DNA of 64,000 nucleotides from Clostridia bacterium (GTDB lineage: Bacteria; Bacillota; Clostridia; Oscillospirales; Acutalibacteraceae): contig JAKSQM010000006.1 in the NCBI GenBank assembly GCA_024404115.1, forward strand, positions 88,394-152,393, read 5' to 3'. The first letter of the stretch is position 1, and each line of letters starts with the position of its first letter. Below, one piece after another: positions 44,895 through 53,469 of this stretch. A program made the position numbers and the translations under genes. Below the pieces are notes generated by a model. It saw nothing but the letters and a program-made list of their open reading frames with translations, was not told where the DNA came from and ran no database searches.

Positions 44895-46637
44895 ATGGAT
44901 AGAATTACACAAAGTATGGTAGAAGCATTCAAAAACGATTTTAGCATTAGTATAAATGATGAATGCTTATTGTTTGAAAATTTTTCAAATTATTGTATTG
45001 TCAATAATGTTTATGGTTTAAATGATTTTGAAATAGAAGATGTTACAACAGGAAAAAACACACAAGGTATTGATGGAATTGCGATAATCGTTAATCAAAA
45101 ACTCATTAACACAACGGATGATATTGATTTGTTGATTTCATATAATCAACAAATTTCTGTTAAATTTGTACTAATACAAACCAAAACATCAACATCCTTT
45201 GATAACACAGAAATCTCTAATTTATTAACTTATGCTAAATTGTTCTTTGGCGATGATAACTCTATTTTTCGCACACCTGAAATGCAGAAGTTTATTGAAT
45301 TAAAAAACTATATTTTTAGCAAAGGAAGTAAATTAAGAAAGAATCCTGAATTGTTGTTGTATTATGTTACATTGGGCACTTGGATGAATGATGCCAATCT
45401 TGAAGCAACTATTACGGTTGGAAAAGAAACATTAAGAGCGACAAACTTATTCTCAGAAATAGAGTTTATTCCATGTGGTTCAGCTGAAATCCAATCATTA
45501 TATAGAAAAACAAAAGCAAAATTGTCAGCTACATTTAAATTCGAAAAAAGAATTACAATGTACTCAATAAGCGATGATGAAGTTGGCTATAGTGGCGTTT
45601 TACCGTTTAAGGAGTTCAAAAAACTTATAATTGAAGATAACGGAACAGTAAAGCCAGTTTTTGAAGATAATATTAGAGATTATCTTGGTCCAAATCCTGA
45701 CGTGAATAAAAGCATATGTGAAACAATAAAGTCTGGTGATATAAATGCATTTAGTATGCTAAATAATGGAATAACAATTGTAGCTTCAAGTATTTCTATG
45801 CCTGGTGATATAGCGACAATTGAAGATTATCAAATTGTCAATGGATGTCAAACAAGTAATATACTCATTAATAATATGGAATCAACGAGCAATATCGACG
45901 ATTTAATTATTCCTATTAGAATAATTGCAACAAAAAATGAGAACTTGAAGAATAACATTACAAAAGCAACTAACAGTCAGACTGCAATAAAGAAAGAACA
46001 ATTGGAAGCGTTATCGACTTTCCAAAAAAATCTTGAAGAATATTACAAAACCTATACTAGTTCTGACTCATTGGTTTATGAAAGACGTACTGGACAGTAT
46101 AGAGATAGCGATATTTCTAAAAATCGAATCGTTACTATTCCTACGCAAATCAAAACTGTTGCTGCTATGTTTTTAAACGAACCAAGTGCTGTATCAGGTC
46201 AGTATGGCACAGTAGCTAAACGAGTCGGCAACAAAATATTTAAAACATCAGATAAATTGAGCATGTATTATTTAAGTGCATTGGCATTGTATAAAATAGA
46301 AAATTTGTTTAGAACAAATAAGATTGATAAAAAATATCGACGATGTCGATATCATGCTATGATGCTTTTTAGAATTGCAATGTCTAAAGAAGATTTACCT
46401 AGACAGTTTAACCAAAAGAAAATGGAAACTTATTGTCAGAATTTATTAGATATATTAAATGATAATGATAAATGTGAAAAAGTTTTTAAAGAAATCGTTT
46501 CTTTTATTATATCTAAAGGTACTGAAATAGATATTGAGAATAGAAAGTGCTTTGAAAGGAAGGAAACAACTGATTATCTTCTTCAGAGAAAAGATGAGTT
46601 GATTGAATATTTAAAGCAACATGGCATAGAAATATAA
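44895..46637 (+). CDS. AIPR-family candidate phage-defence nuclease
   Basis: A 580-residue soluble protein of the AIPR (abortive infection phage resistance) family. The N-terminal ~110 residues fit a PD-(D/E)xK nuclease core: Glu28, Asp60 in QGIDGIAI and Gln95-Thr-Lys97 in VLIQTKTS. The AIPR core follows: IRDYLGPNPDVNKSI, SMLNNGITIVAS, DYQIVNGCQTSN and NITKATNSQTAI. GGAGGTG precedes the ATG at 44895; an ATG at 44826 lies upstream of the promoter and is rejected. Codon use is visibly AT-richer than in neighbours, suggesting transfer. It has its own promoter and terminator and no partner gene. Defence activity is inferred from family and context. Confidence 0.85.
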   Translation: MDRITQSMVEAFKNDFSISINDECLLFENFSNYCIVNNVYGLNDFEIEDVTTGKNTQGIDGIAIIVNQKLINTTDDIDLLISYNQQISVKFVLIQTKTSTSFDNTEISNLLTYAKLFFGDDNSIFRTPEMQKFIELKNYIFSKGSKLRKNPELLLYYVTLGTWMNDANLEATITVGKETLRATNLFSEIEFIPCGSAEIQSLYRKTKAKLSATFKFEKRITMYSISDDEVGYSGVLPFKEFKKLIIEDNGTVKPVFEDNIRDYLGPNPDVNKSICETIKSGDINAFSMLNNGITIVASSISMPGDIATIEDYQIVNGCQTSNILINNMESTSNIDDLIIPIRIIATKNENLKNNITKATNSQTAIKKEQLEALSTFQKNLEEYYKTYTSSDSLVYERRTGQYRDSDISKNRIVTIPTQIKTVAAMFLNEPSAVSGQYGTVAKRVGNKIFKTSDKLSMYYLSALALYKIENLFRTNKIDKKYRRCRYHAMMLFRIAMSKEDLPRQFNQKKMETYCQNLLDILNDNDKCEKVFKEIVSFIISKGTEIDIENRKCFERKETTDYLLQRKDELIEYLKQHGIEI

Positions 46638-46680
46638 TGGCTTTATATTTGAGAATGAAAATGATAATACTGTAAAAAGT

Positions 46681-46710
46681 AAGAGGCTTGGATTACCGAG
46701 CCTCTTTTTT
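46681..46710 (+). terminator. Terminator of AIPR gene
   Basis: AAGAGGCT (46681-46688) pairs with AGCCTCTT (46699-46706) and T residues follow. Confidence 0.85.
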
Positions 46711-46781
46711 CAACCCCCACTGACTTAACTGCGTAGCCATAAACAGTTTTTGAGAAATTCGCACAATATTTTAATTTGTGA

Positions 46782-46810
46782 TTGAAAATTAAGGGCGATT
46801 ATTGTATAAT
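46782..46810 (+). promoter_or_regulatory. Sigma-A promoter of the GMP synthetase gene
   Basis: -35 TTGAAA (46782-46787), 17-bp spacer, -10 TATAAT (46805-46810). The leader of ~30 nt is too short for a purine riboswitch. Confidence 0.8.
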
Positions 46811-46846
46811 ATGGTTGTATCTTTTAATAAATTGGAGGATAAAACT

Positions 46847-47830
46847 ATGGATAGTAATGTAAGACCCGATTCAATGAAAAGAATCAACACACCCGAGCTT
46901 GCAAAAGCATTTATTGATGAGCAGGTTGAGGCTATTAAAGCACAGGTTGGCGACAAAAAAGTTTTACTCGCACTTTCAGGCGGCGTAGATTCTTCAGTTG
47001 TTGCAGCTCTTCTCATCAAGGCTATCGGCAAACAGCTTGTATGTGTTCATGTTAACCACGGACTTCTCCGCAAAGGCGAGCCCGAGCAGGTTATAGAGGT
47101 TTTCCGTAATCAGATGGATGCAAACCTTATTTATGTTGATGCAGTTGACCGCTTCCTTGATAAACTTGCAGGCGTTGCAGAGCCCGAAAAGAAGAGAAAG
47201 ATTATCGGCGAAGAGTTCATTCGTGTATTTGAAGAAGAAGCAAGAAAGCTTGATGATGTTGATTTCCTTGCACAGGGAACAATTTATCCTGACATTCTTG
47301 AAAGCGACGGCGTAAAGGCTCACCACAATGTTGGCGGACTTCCCGAGGATATTCACTTTGAAGGACTTGTTGAGCCTGTTAAACTCCTTTATAAGGATGA
47401 GGTTCGTGTAGTTGGTAAAGAGCTTGGTCTTCCCGATAATATGGTATATCGTCAGCCGTTCCCAGGTCCAGGACTTGGCGTTCGCTGCACAGGCGCAATC
47501 ACAAGAGACAGACTTGAGGCAGTAAGAGAGTCAGACGCAATTCTTCGTGAGGAGTTCGCAAAGGCAGGACTTCAGGGTGTTGTATGGCAGTATTTCACAG
47601 CTATCCCCGATATGAAGTCAACAGGTATCAAAGACGGCAAGCGTTATATGGGTTGGGCAGTTGTAATTCGTGCTGTCAACACAGTTGATGCAGTTGTTGT
47701 AACTGTTCCCGAGCTTTCAATGTCTCTCCTTTTCAAAATCCGTGACAGAATCGTTAAAGAAGTTCCCGGTGTAAACCGTGTCCTCTTCGATATGTCTGAA
47801 AAACCCATCTCCACAATCGAGTGGGAATAA
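46847..47830 (+). CDS. guaA: GMP synthetase ATP-pyrophosphatase subunit, no glutaminase domain
   Basis: A 327-residue enzyme that aminates XMP to GMP. It contains the PP-loop LALSGGVDSSVVAALL, VCVHVNHGLLRKGE, FLAQGTIYPDILES, the VYRQPFPGPGLGVRC block and the dimerisation end MSEKPISTIEWE. The ~190-residue glutamine amidotransferase domain that normally precedes these is absent, and the gene begins right after its own promoter, so it is a natural stand-alone synthetase. It must use free ammonia or an amidotransferase subunit encoded elsewhere, as in archaeal GuaAa/GuaAb. GGAGG precedes the ATG. Confidence 0.93.
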   Translation: MDSNVRPDSMKRINTPELAKAFIDEQVEAIKAQVGDKKVLLALSGGVDSSVVAALLIKAIGKQLVCVHVNHGLLRKGEPEQVIEVFRNQMDANLIYVDAVDRFLDKLAGVAEPEKKRKIIGEEFIRVFEEEARKLDDVDFLAQGTIYPDILESDGVKAHHNVGGLPEDIHFEGLVEPVKLLYKDEVRVVGKELGLPDNMVYRQPFPGPGLGVRCTGAITRDRLEAVRESDAILREEFAKAGLQGVVWQYFTAIPDMKSTGIKDGKRYMGWAVVIRAVNTVDAVVVTVPELSMSLLFKIRDRIVKEVPGVNRVLFDMSEKPISTIEWE

Positions 47831-47844
47831 TAGCTGAATAATTT

Positions 47845-47879
47845 AAGAGCTATCTGATTTGATGTCAGGTAGCTCTTTT
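47845..47879 (+). repeat. 35-bp terminator repeat, copy 2
   Basis: Exact copy of 44736-44770, acting as the terminator of the GMP synthetase gene. The two copies enclose the AIPR and GMP synthetase genes in 3.1 kb. Confidence 0.9.
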
Positions 47880-47917
47880 TCGTTTATTTAATTGTCAAAT
47901 TTGGAGTTATTGAAACA

Positions 47918-48012
47918 AAGGCGCCCCTTTGGGGAGCTGTCTGCGGAGCAGACTGAGGGGGTTACCCCCACCGTCAAAATCAAGAATTTTGCCACCTCCC
48001 CCAAGGGAGGCT
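47918..48012. repeat. Palindromic intergenic repeat element
   Basis: A ~95-bp GC-rich element with hairpin ends: GCGCCCCTTTGGGGAGC on the left, CTCCCCCAAGGGAGGC on the right, and inner CTGTCTGC-GGAG-CAGACTGAG and GGGGGTTACCCCC structures. It has no coding content. From memory, repeats with this GGGGAGCTGTCTGC...CAGACTGAGGGG pattern are scattered through many clostridial genomes; I cannot check copy number here. Confidence 0.7.
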
Positions 48013-48056
48013 TCGTATTGATAATTTCCGATTTATCGTAATATTTTATGATGTTT

Positions 48057-48965
48057 TTATTCTAAATTATCCACATACTCGCTCGCCTTAATTGCGGAGA
48101 TTGCTCCGTCTGCGGCGGCGGTGGTCAGCTGGCGGATTTCCTTTGCCCTGCAATCACCTGCGGCAAAAATTCCGTCAGTTTTTGTTTTGCAGGCTTCGTC
48201 TGCCACAATAAATCCCTGCCCGTCAAGCTCGCACACATTTTCAAAAATTCCGTTATCGGGGATTTGACCCACAGCTTCAAAAAGTCCCTTGACTGAGAGC
48301 TCTTTCTCTTCACCGCTCAGCTTATTTTTAACGGTGATTCCGCTGAGCTTTTCTTCGCCTTTAATTGCCACAACTTCGCTGTTCAGAACAAGCTCAATAT
48401 TTTCTTTCGCCCTCACCTTTTCCACAAGGCTCTTTTCGCCTCTGAAAGCATCACGCCTGTGAATAAGATAAACCTTTTCGCAGTTGTTTGAAAGATAAAT
48501 TGCATCCTGCAACGCTGTGTTGCCGCCGCCCACAACTGCAACTGTCATTCCCTTAAAAAATGAGCCGTCGCAAACAGCACAAAAAGAAATGCCTTTGCCG
48601 ATAAATTTATTTTCATTTTCGATTTCAAGTCGCCTGTTTTTAACGCCCGTGGCAATAATAACCGCTTTTGCTTCGTATTCGCCTTTGTTGGTGATAACCT
48701 TTTTCGTTTCGCCGTCTATGATTTCTTTAACGGATTCTATTTTAAACTCCGCCCCAAGGCTCACCGCCTGCGAATAAAGGTTCATTGCAAAATCCGCACC
48801 ACTGATTTTTTGAATAGCAGGGTAATTCTCAACGCTTTCTGAATAAATTATCTGACCGCCAAAAACACTTTTTTCAAAAACAATAACGCTTTTGCCAGCT
48901 CGCAGGGCATAAATTGCGGCGGTAATCCCCGCTGTGCCTGCACCGATTATGATTATATCTGCCAT
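48057..48965 (-). CDS. trxB: Thioredoxin reductase
   Basis: A 302-residue flavoenzyme that passes electrons from NADPH to thioredoxin. GAGTAGITAAIYALRAGKSV binds FAD, SFCAVCDGSFF holds the redox CxxC, VVGGGNTALQDAIYLS binds NADPH and GIFAAGDCRAKEIRQLTTAAADG is the C-terminal FAD motif. The ATG at 48965 has AAAGGTG in front; a start seven codons earlier overlaps that site. It may supply the thiol peroxidase at 16 kb through thioredoxin. Confidence 0.96.
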   Translation of the reverse strand: MADIIIIGAGTAGITAAIYALRAGKSVIVFEKSVFGGQIIYSESVENYPAIQKISGADFAMNLYSQAVSLGAEFKIESVKEIIDGETKKVITNKGEYEAKAVIIATGVKNRRLEIENENKFIGKGISFCAVCDGSFFKGMTVAVVGGGNTALQDAIYLSNNCEKVYLIHRRDAFRGEKSLVEKVRAKENIELVLNSEVVAIKGEEKLSGITVKNKLSGEEKELSVKGLFEAVGQIPDNGIFENVCELDGQGFIVADEACKTKTDGIFAAGDCRAKEIRQLTTAAADGAISAIKASEYVDNLE

Positions 48966-49030
48966 AATATCACCTTTAATTTTCATAAATCAAAATATAT
49001 TATTCCTTGTATTCGTTGTGGTTATACTGC

Positions 49031-49079
49031 AAAAAAGGTGGTTATGCAAGCTCACGCTTTTCATAGCCACCTTTTATTG
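49031..49079. terminator. Terminator after the minus-strand anchored protein gene
   Basis: AAAAGGTGGTTATG (from 49033) pairs with CATAGCCACCTTTT (49062-49075), with an inner AAGC/GCTT stem. On the minus strand it is followed by TTTTTT. Confidence 0.85.
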
Positions 49080-49085
49080 ATTTAT

Positions 49086-49925
49086 TTAGCTGTCAAATCC
49101 GAATTTTTTAACTGCTGAGTTTGGCTTCATATTGTCTGCAATGCTGTATGGAACAGATGCAAGACTTCTGCCAAGAAGTGTGGGGAATTCATACTCAACA
49201 AACGGGAACTGTGCGCCGATATATTTAAACTGGAAGCTGACTTTAATATCGGCTGGTGCAATGCCAAGATAGCTCTGATAAATTGCAGACTGGCAATAAG
49301 TATGCTTTAAAAGCTTGTAATATTTATCGGGGATAAAAGGCTTGCTGTCGTCAATTGTAACAGTGAATTTCTGCATGTATGAATACTGTGCAAAGCGGAG
49401 AACATTGTTATCTTTAAGGAACTGATCTTTCTGATATTCGTCAGAATGATATTCATAAAGATTTGAAACAATTGAGGGATAGTAAGATGTTTTGATGGTG
49501 TAGATTACATTACCGCCAGCCTTTTCAACATCAACATATCCGCTTGCCTGCTCAGCCTCTGTAAGTGTGTCGGCAGGCTGTTTGTCCTCATAATATTTAA
49601 GAGGAATTGTAACCACAACAACGGGGCCTGATAAATCAAGCAGGCAGCCGTCAACCTCTTCGCCTGTGCCTTCAACAGCTTTTGCAACTGCGTCTGCGGC
49701 AACAACACCGTCAACATCATAATTCTGCTCTTTTGTTTTTTCGTGAATGTTTCGCATAAGCAAAAGAATGAAAACAATCACAATGAAAAGGATGATTGCA
49801 ATAATAACCTTTGTTATTTTATGCTTTTCTTTGACATCCTCGTCCTCTTCTTTTTGATAATCTTTTTCAAGTGCCTCATCCTCTGGGGCAAGAGTATCTT
49901 CAGGTGCTTTTTTATCTTTTTTCAT
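49086..49925 (-). CDS. Single-span membrane protein with acidic N-terminus, unknown
   Basis: A 279-residue protein. The first ~38 residues are highly charged (EDTLAPEDEALEKDYQKEEDEDVKEK), then comes one helix (VIIAIILFIVIVFILLL) and a ~200-residue extracytoplasmic domain with LLDLSGPVVVVTIPLKYYED and TYCQSAIYQSYLGIAPADIKVSFQFKY. AAAGGAG precedes the chosen ATG. No family recognised. Confidence 0.75.
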   Translation of the reverse strand: MKKDKKAPEDTLAPEDEALEKDYQKEEDEDVKEKHKITKVIIAIILFIVIVFILLLMRNIHEKTKEQNYDVDGVVAADAVAKAVEGTGEEVDGCLLDLSGPVVVVTIPLKYYEDKQPADTLTEAEQASGYVDVEKAGGNVIYTIKTSYYPSIVSNLYEYHSDEYQKDQFLKDNNVLRFAQYSYMQKFTVTIDDSKPFIPDKYYKLLKHTYCQSAIYQSYLGIAPADIKVSFQFKYIGAQFPFVEYEFPTLLGRSLASVPYSIADNMKPNSAVKKFGFDS

Positions 49926-49966
49926 AAAAGTCGCTCCTTTCGGTTCAATACAAATAATCACTTTAA

Positions 49967-49995
49967 ATTATAACTTGTTCTTTTTTATTTGTCAA
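49967..49995 (-). promoter_or_regulatory. Perfect consensus promoter of the anchored protein
   Basis: Minus strand: -35 TTGACA (49990-49995), 17-bp spacer, -10 TATAAT (49967-49972), 41 nt before the start codon. Confidence 0.85.
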
Positions 49996-50069
49996 TCAAA
50001 AGTTTATTGTTGAAAAATTTGTATTTTATGTTATCATATCCACAAAGGGATTTTCAGGAGGTTGACTTT

Positions 50070-51926
50070 ATGAAAAAAATAATTGCATTGATTCTTTCAG
50101 CGGTGCTTGTTTTTTCTGTCTGCACTGTTGCATTTGCAGAGAGCAAAAATGGCGGCTATATTGAGGCTGACTCTGTTGAAGCTGCAGCAGATGCGCTTAT
50201 GCAGGGCGACAATCAATATCCGCTGGTTATTTGCCCAGGTATCAACCATTCGCCCGTTTATGTTTGCGATGATAACGGCGAATATATCTGCGATAAAGAC
50301 GGCGCACCGCTTAATGGCACAATTTTTATCACAAAAACAGATAAAATTGCATCAGTAATTCTTAAATATCTTGCACTTCCGCTTTTTCTGACGCTTATTA
50401 CACAAAAAGACTGCGGTTTGTGCAGAGGAGTAAAAAAGGTTACAGAGGAGCTGTTTTCTTATCAGAAAACTTATGCAGACGGCTCGCACGATTACAACCT
50501 TGAGTTAAAGGATTTCCACTTCCCTCTTTCAGAGTTTGACGAACATTCTTTTGACGGCAATTATGATAAAAAGTGGTTTTACCGTATGCTCCCCATTCAG
50601 CGTTACACTGAGGTTGCAGGCGAAGAAAATGTTTTTCTTTACACATTCAATCTTTTTGGCAATGTAATTGATTCAGCAGACGGACTTGACGAATACATTC
50701 AGTTTGTAAAAGAAACAACAGGCAAGGATAAGGTCAATCTTCTTAATGTAAGCCTTGGCGGCTCAGTTTTTACAGCTTATATGAATAAATATGCCGAAAA
50801 GGGCGATATTGCAAAAATCGTGAATGTTGTTGCAGTGTTCCACGGCTCAAGCGTTTTTGGCGATTTCTTTGCCCGTGAATGGAATTTGGGCGACGAGAGC
50901 GTTTACCGTGATTCCATGCCGTATATTATGAAGCTTGAGGCAGAGAATGAAGCACTTGGTTATATTATAAATATCGCACTGCGTATCCTCCCAAAGCAGG
51001 AGCTTGGCGCAATTCTCACTTCGTTTTATGATGTTCTGCTCCAAAATCTGATGGTTAACACTTCACAGTTCTGGGCAACGCTCCCAGTGGCAAGGTATCA
51101 GGAGTTAAGAGAAAGATACCTTTCAGATGATGCCCATGCAGAGCTTCGCAAAAGCACAGATGAATTTTATGAAGCACAGTTAAATCTTGTTGACAACATC
51201 AAAAAATACAAGGCAACGGGCGGAGAGATTTTCTTTATCTGCGCTTACGGTATGCAGTTTGGCGAACAGCAGTATTCTTTCCTTTCGCTTGTGAATAGCT
51301 ACGATAAAGTGAACAGTGACGGCATAATTGAAATTGCATCAGAATCCCTCGGTGCAACATCTGCCGTTGCAGGCAAAGAGCTTTCAAAAGAATACCTTGA
51401 CTCTGTTGAAAATAAAAAATATATTTCACCCGATAAATCTGTTGATGCTTCCACCTGTGCATTCCCTGACAGCGTGTGGTTCTTTGAAAAACAGCATCAC
51501 GAAATCGGCGGCAACGATGTTGCGTTAAGGCTCGCTTCAGAAATTCTTTGCGGCAACGAAATTAAAGATGTAAACTCTGCACCTGAGAAATATCCGCAGT
51601 TTAACGGAACAAGAGATACAAAGTGGGTAACAAGAAGCTATATGTCAAAGGCTCTCAATGTGGATAGAAGCCTTTACACAGACGAACAGCTGGCGGCGCT
51701 TGATAAGGCTGTAGCTGAAACATCTGCTATGATGAACAGAACGGTTATCGACTCTGAAAATGATAACAAAATTGTAAAGAATTTCAAGAAAACTCTTGCA
51801 GATTTAGGACTTGAAAAATATGATAAAGTTCCATCAAAGGGCGAAGAAATTGGCTTGAATATTGCAAAGTGGCTCAGCGATTTTGTTTACAAGGTTGTTG
51901 GTCCCAACGGATTTTCAGATATGTAA
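50070..51926 (+). CDS. Secreted alpha/beta-hydrolase-like protein
   Basis: A 618-residue protein with a signal peptide cut near VAFA. The start of the mature domain, YPLVICPGINHSPVYV, resembles the first strand and oxyanion loop of lipases, and KVNLLNVSLGGSVFTAYM near residue 235 fits a nucleophile elbow with Ser in N-V-S-L-G-G. A C-terminal His in EKQHHEIGG could complete a triad, with an Asp not identified. Such a layout recalls LCAT/PGAP1-like acyl hydrolases, but the elbow is not the usual GHSxG. AGGAGG precedes the ATG at 50070. Confidence 0.65.
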   Translation: MKKIIALILSAVLVFSVCTVAFAESKNGGYIEADSVEAAADALMQGDNQYPLVICPGINHSPVYVCDDNGEYICDKDGAPLNGTIFITKTDKIASVILKYLALPLFLTLITQKDCGLCRGVKKVTEELFSYQKTYADGSHDYNLELKDFHFPLSEFDEHSFDGNYDKKWFYRMLPIQRYTEVAGEENVFLYTFNLFGNVIDSADGLDEYIQFVKETTGKDKVNLLNVSLGGSVFTAYMNKYAEKGDIAKIVNVVAVFHGSSVFGDFFAREWNLGDESVYRDSMPYIMKLEAENEALGYIINIALRILPKQELGAILTSFYDVLLQNLMVNTSQFWATLPVARYQELRERYLSDDAHAELRKSTDEFYEAQLNLVDNIKKYKATGGEIFFICAYGMQFGEQQYSFLSLVNSYDKVNSDGIIEIASESLGATSAVAGKELSKEYLDSVENKKYISPDKSVDASTCAFPDSVWFFEKQHHEIGGNDVALRLASEILCGNEIKDVNSAPEKYPQFNGTRDTKWVTRSYMSKALNVDRSLYTDEQLAALDKAVAETSAMMNRTVIDSENDNKIVKNFKKTLADLGLEKYDKVPSKGEEIGLNIAKWLSDFVYKVVGPNGFSDM

Positions 51927-51932
51927 AACAGG

Positions 51933-51962
51933 GCGGTGCATCGAAAGGTGTACCGCTTTTAA
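51933..51962 (+). terminator. Terminator after hydrolase-like gene
   Basis: GCGGTGCA (51933-51940) pairs with TGTACCGC (51949-51956), one wobble, then TTTTAAT. Confidence 0.75.
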
Positions 51963-52075
51963 TACCTCCGCCTTGAGGGGCGTCAGCCCATCTGCGTCGT
52001 CAGCCTTGCCTGACAAAATTATATTTGCATCCTATGTAAACTTTTAACTGTTACAAGGTACTAAGGGAGATTAAA

Positions 52076-53425
52076 ATGAGTGTTAAATCGCAAAACCTCA
52101 CAAAAGGGAATTTAGGCAGGCAGATACTTTTCTTTTCTGTTCCGCTTATGATTTCTCACATTTTGCAGGTTCTTTTTAATATGTCAGATATTGCAGTGGT
52201 GGGTCGCTTTTCGGGAGCCGTGGCACTTGGTGCAGTTGGCTCAACCACAACGCTTGTTACACTTTTTACCGATTTTCTTATTGGCGTTGGCAACGGGGTC
52301 AATGTTTTTGTTGCCAGATATTTTGGCGCAGGGAATAAAAAAGATGTTGAAGAAACTGTTCATTCCTCTGCACTTATCTGCATTGTTTCGGGTCTTGCAA
52401 TTGCCCTTATGGGTGTTGGATGTTCACGGATTTTCCTTACAATTCTTCACACAAAAAGTGATTTGCTGAGTGGTGCAGTGCTTTATTTAAAAATTTATTT
52501 TTGCGGTATGCCTGCCCTTGCAATTTTTAATTTTGGCAGCGGAGTTTTAAATGCAATTGGCGACACCAAAAGACCGCTTTATTATATGACTTTTGCAGGT
52601 GTGATAAATGTAATTCTTAACCTGTTTTTTGTTATCGTTTTAAAAATGAGCGTTGCAGGTGTTGGCTTGGCGAGTGTTATTTCGCAGTATATTTCAGCGT
52701 TTCTCATTATAAAATGCCTTGTGAAAACCAGCGAATGTTACAGGCTGAATTTCAGAAAACTGCGGTTTTATAAAGGCAAAACAAGGCAGATTTTATCTGT
52801 CAGCCTGCCAGCAGGCATACAAAATGCAATATTCCAGCTGGCAAATCTTTTTGTGCAGGGCGGAGTAAATTCATTCCCCACAATTATTGTTGAGGGCAAC
52901 TCTGCCGCATCAAATGCAGACGCTTTTGTTTATAATGTGATGGGTTCGTTTTATGTTGCCTGCTCCAGCTTTATGAGCCAGAATTACGGTGCAGGCAAAG
53001 AAAAAAGAGTGATAAAAAGCTACTGCATAAGCCTTGCGTATTCTTTTGGCTCGGCGGCAATTCTTGGTGGACTTCTGGCAATTTTTGGCAGATTTTTTCT
53101 TTCGCTTTTCACCGCAGAGTCGGCGGTTGTTGATGCAGGCATGACAAGGTTGCAGGTGATGGGGCTTTCATATTGCGTTTCTGCATTTATGGATTGCACA
53201 ATTGCCGCTTCAAGGGGACTTGGCAAAAGCCTTGTGCCAACGGTGATAGTTTTCCTCGGCTCCTGCGTTTTCAGAGTAGTGTGGGTCTATACGGTTTTCG
53301 CCCACTTCGGCACAATCTTTTCACTGTATATGCTCTACCCGTTTTCGTGGGCAATTACCGCCGCCGCAGAGATAATTTATTTTGTATTGTTTTATCGCAA
53401 AAGTGTAAAACAAAACAGAGCATAA
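52076..53425 (+). CDS. MATE-family efflux transporter
   Basis: A 449-residue exporter with twelve predicted helices in two MatE halves. SVPLMISHILQVLFNMSDIAVVGRFSG at the N-terminus and SLPAGIQNAIFQLANLFVQGGVNSF at the start of the second half are the conserved first helices, and DFLIGVGNGVNVFVARYFGAGN follows the first. It resembles the DinF/NorM-like branch that exports drugs with Na+ or H+. AAGGGAG precedes the ATG. Monocistronic. Confidence 0.92.
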   Translation: MSVKSQNLTKGNLGRQILFFSVPLMISHILQVLFNMSDIAVVGRFSGAVALGAVGSTTTLVTLFTDFLIGVGNGVNVFVARYFGAGNKKDVEETVHSSALICIVSGLAIALMGVGCSRIFLTILHTKSDLLSGAVLYLKIYFCGMPALAIFNFGSGVLNAIGDTKRPLYYMTFAGVINVILNLFFVIVLKMSVAGVGLASVISQYISAFLIIKCLVKTSECYRLNFRKLRFYKGKTRQILSVSLPAGIQNAIFQLANLFVQGGVNSFPTIIVEGNSAASNADAFVYNVMGSFYVACSSFMSQNYGAGKEKRVIKSYCISLAYSFGSAAILGGLLAIFGRFFLSLFTAESAVVDAGMTRLQVMGLSYCVSAFMDCTIAASRGLGKSLVPTVIVFLGSCVFRVVWVYTVFAHFGTIFSLYMLYPFSWAITAAAEIIYFVLFYRKSVKQNRA

Positions 53426-53468
53426 TAAAAGAGTATGGATTCGTCTTTCGATTATCCATACTCTTAAT
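53426..53468. terminator. Bidirectional terminator between MATE gene and murI
   Basis: AAGAGTATGGAT (53429-53440) and ATCCATACTCTT (53454-53465) form a perfect 12-bp stem; T-rich on the right and A-rich on the left. Confidence 0.88.
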
Positions 53469-53469
53469 T

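Noticed and set aside
46811-46846. Purine riboswitch ahead of guaA
   Set aside because: Only about 30 nt separate the promoter start from the ATG and no three-way junction can be drawn.
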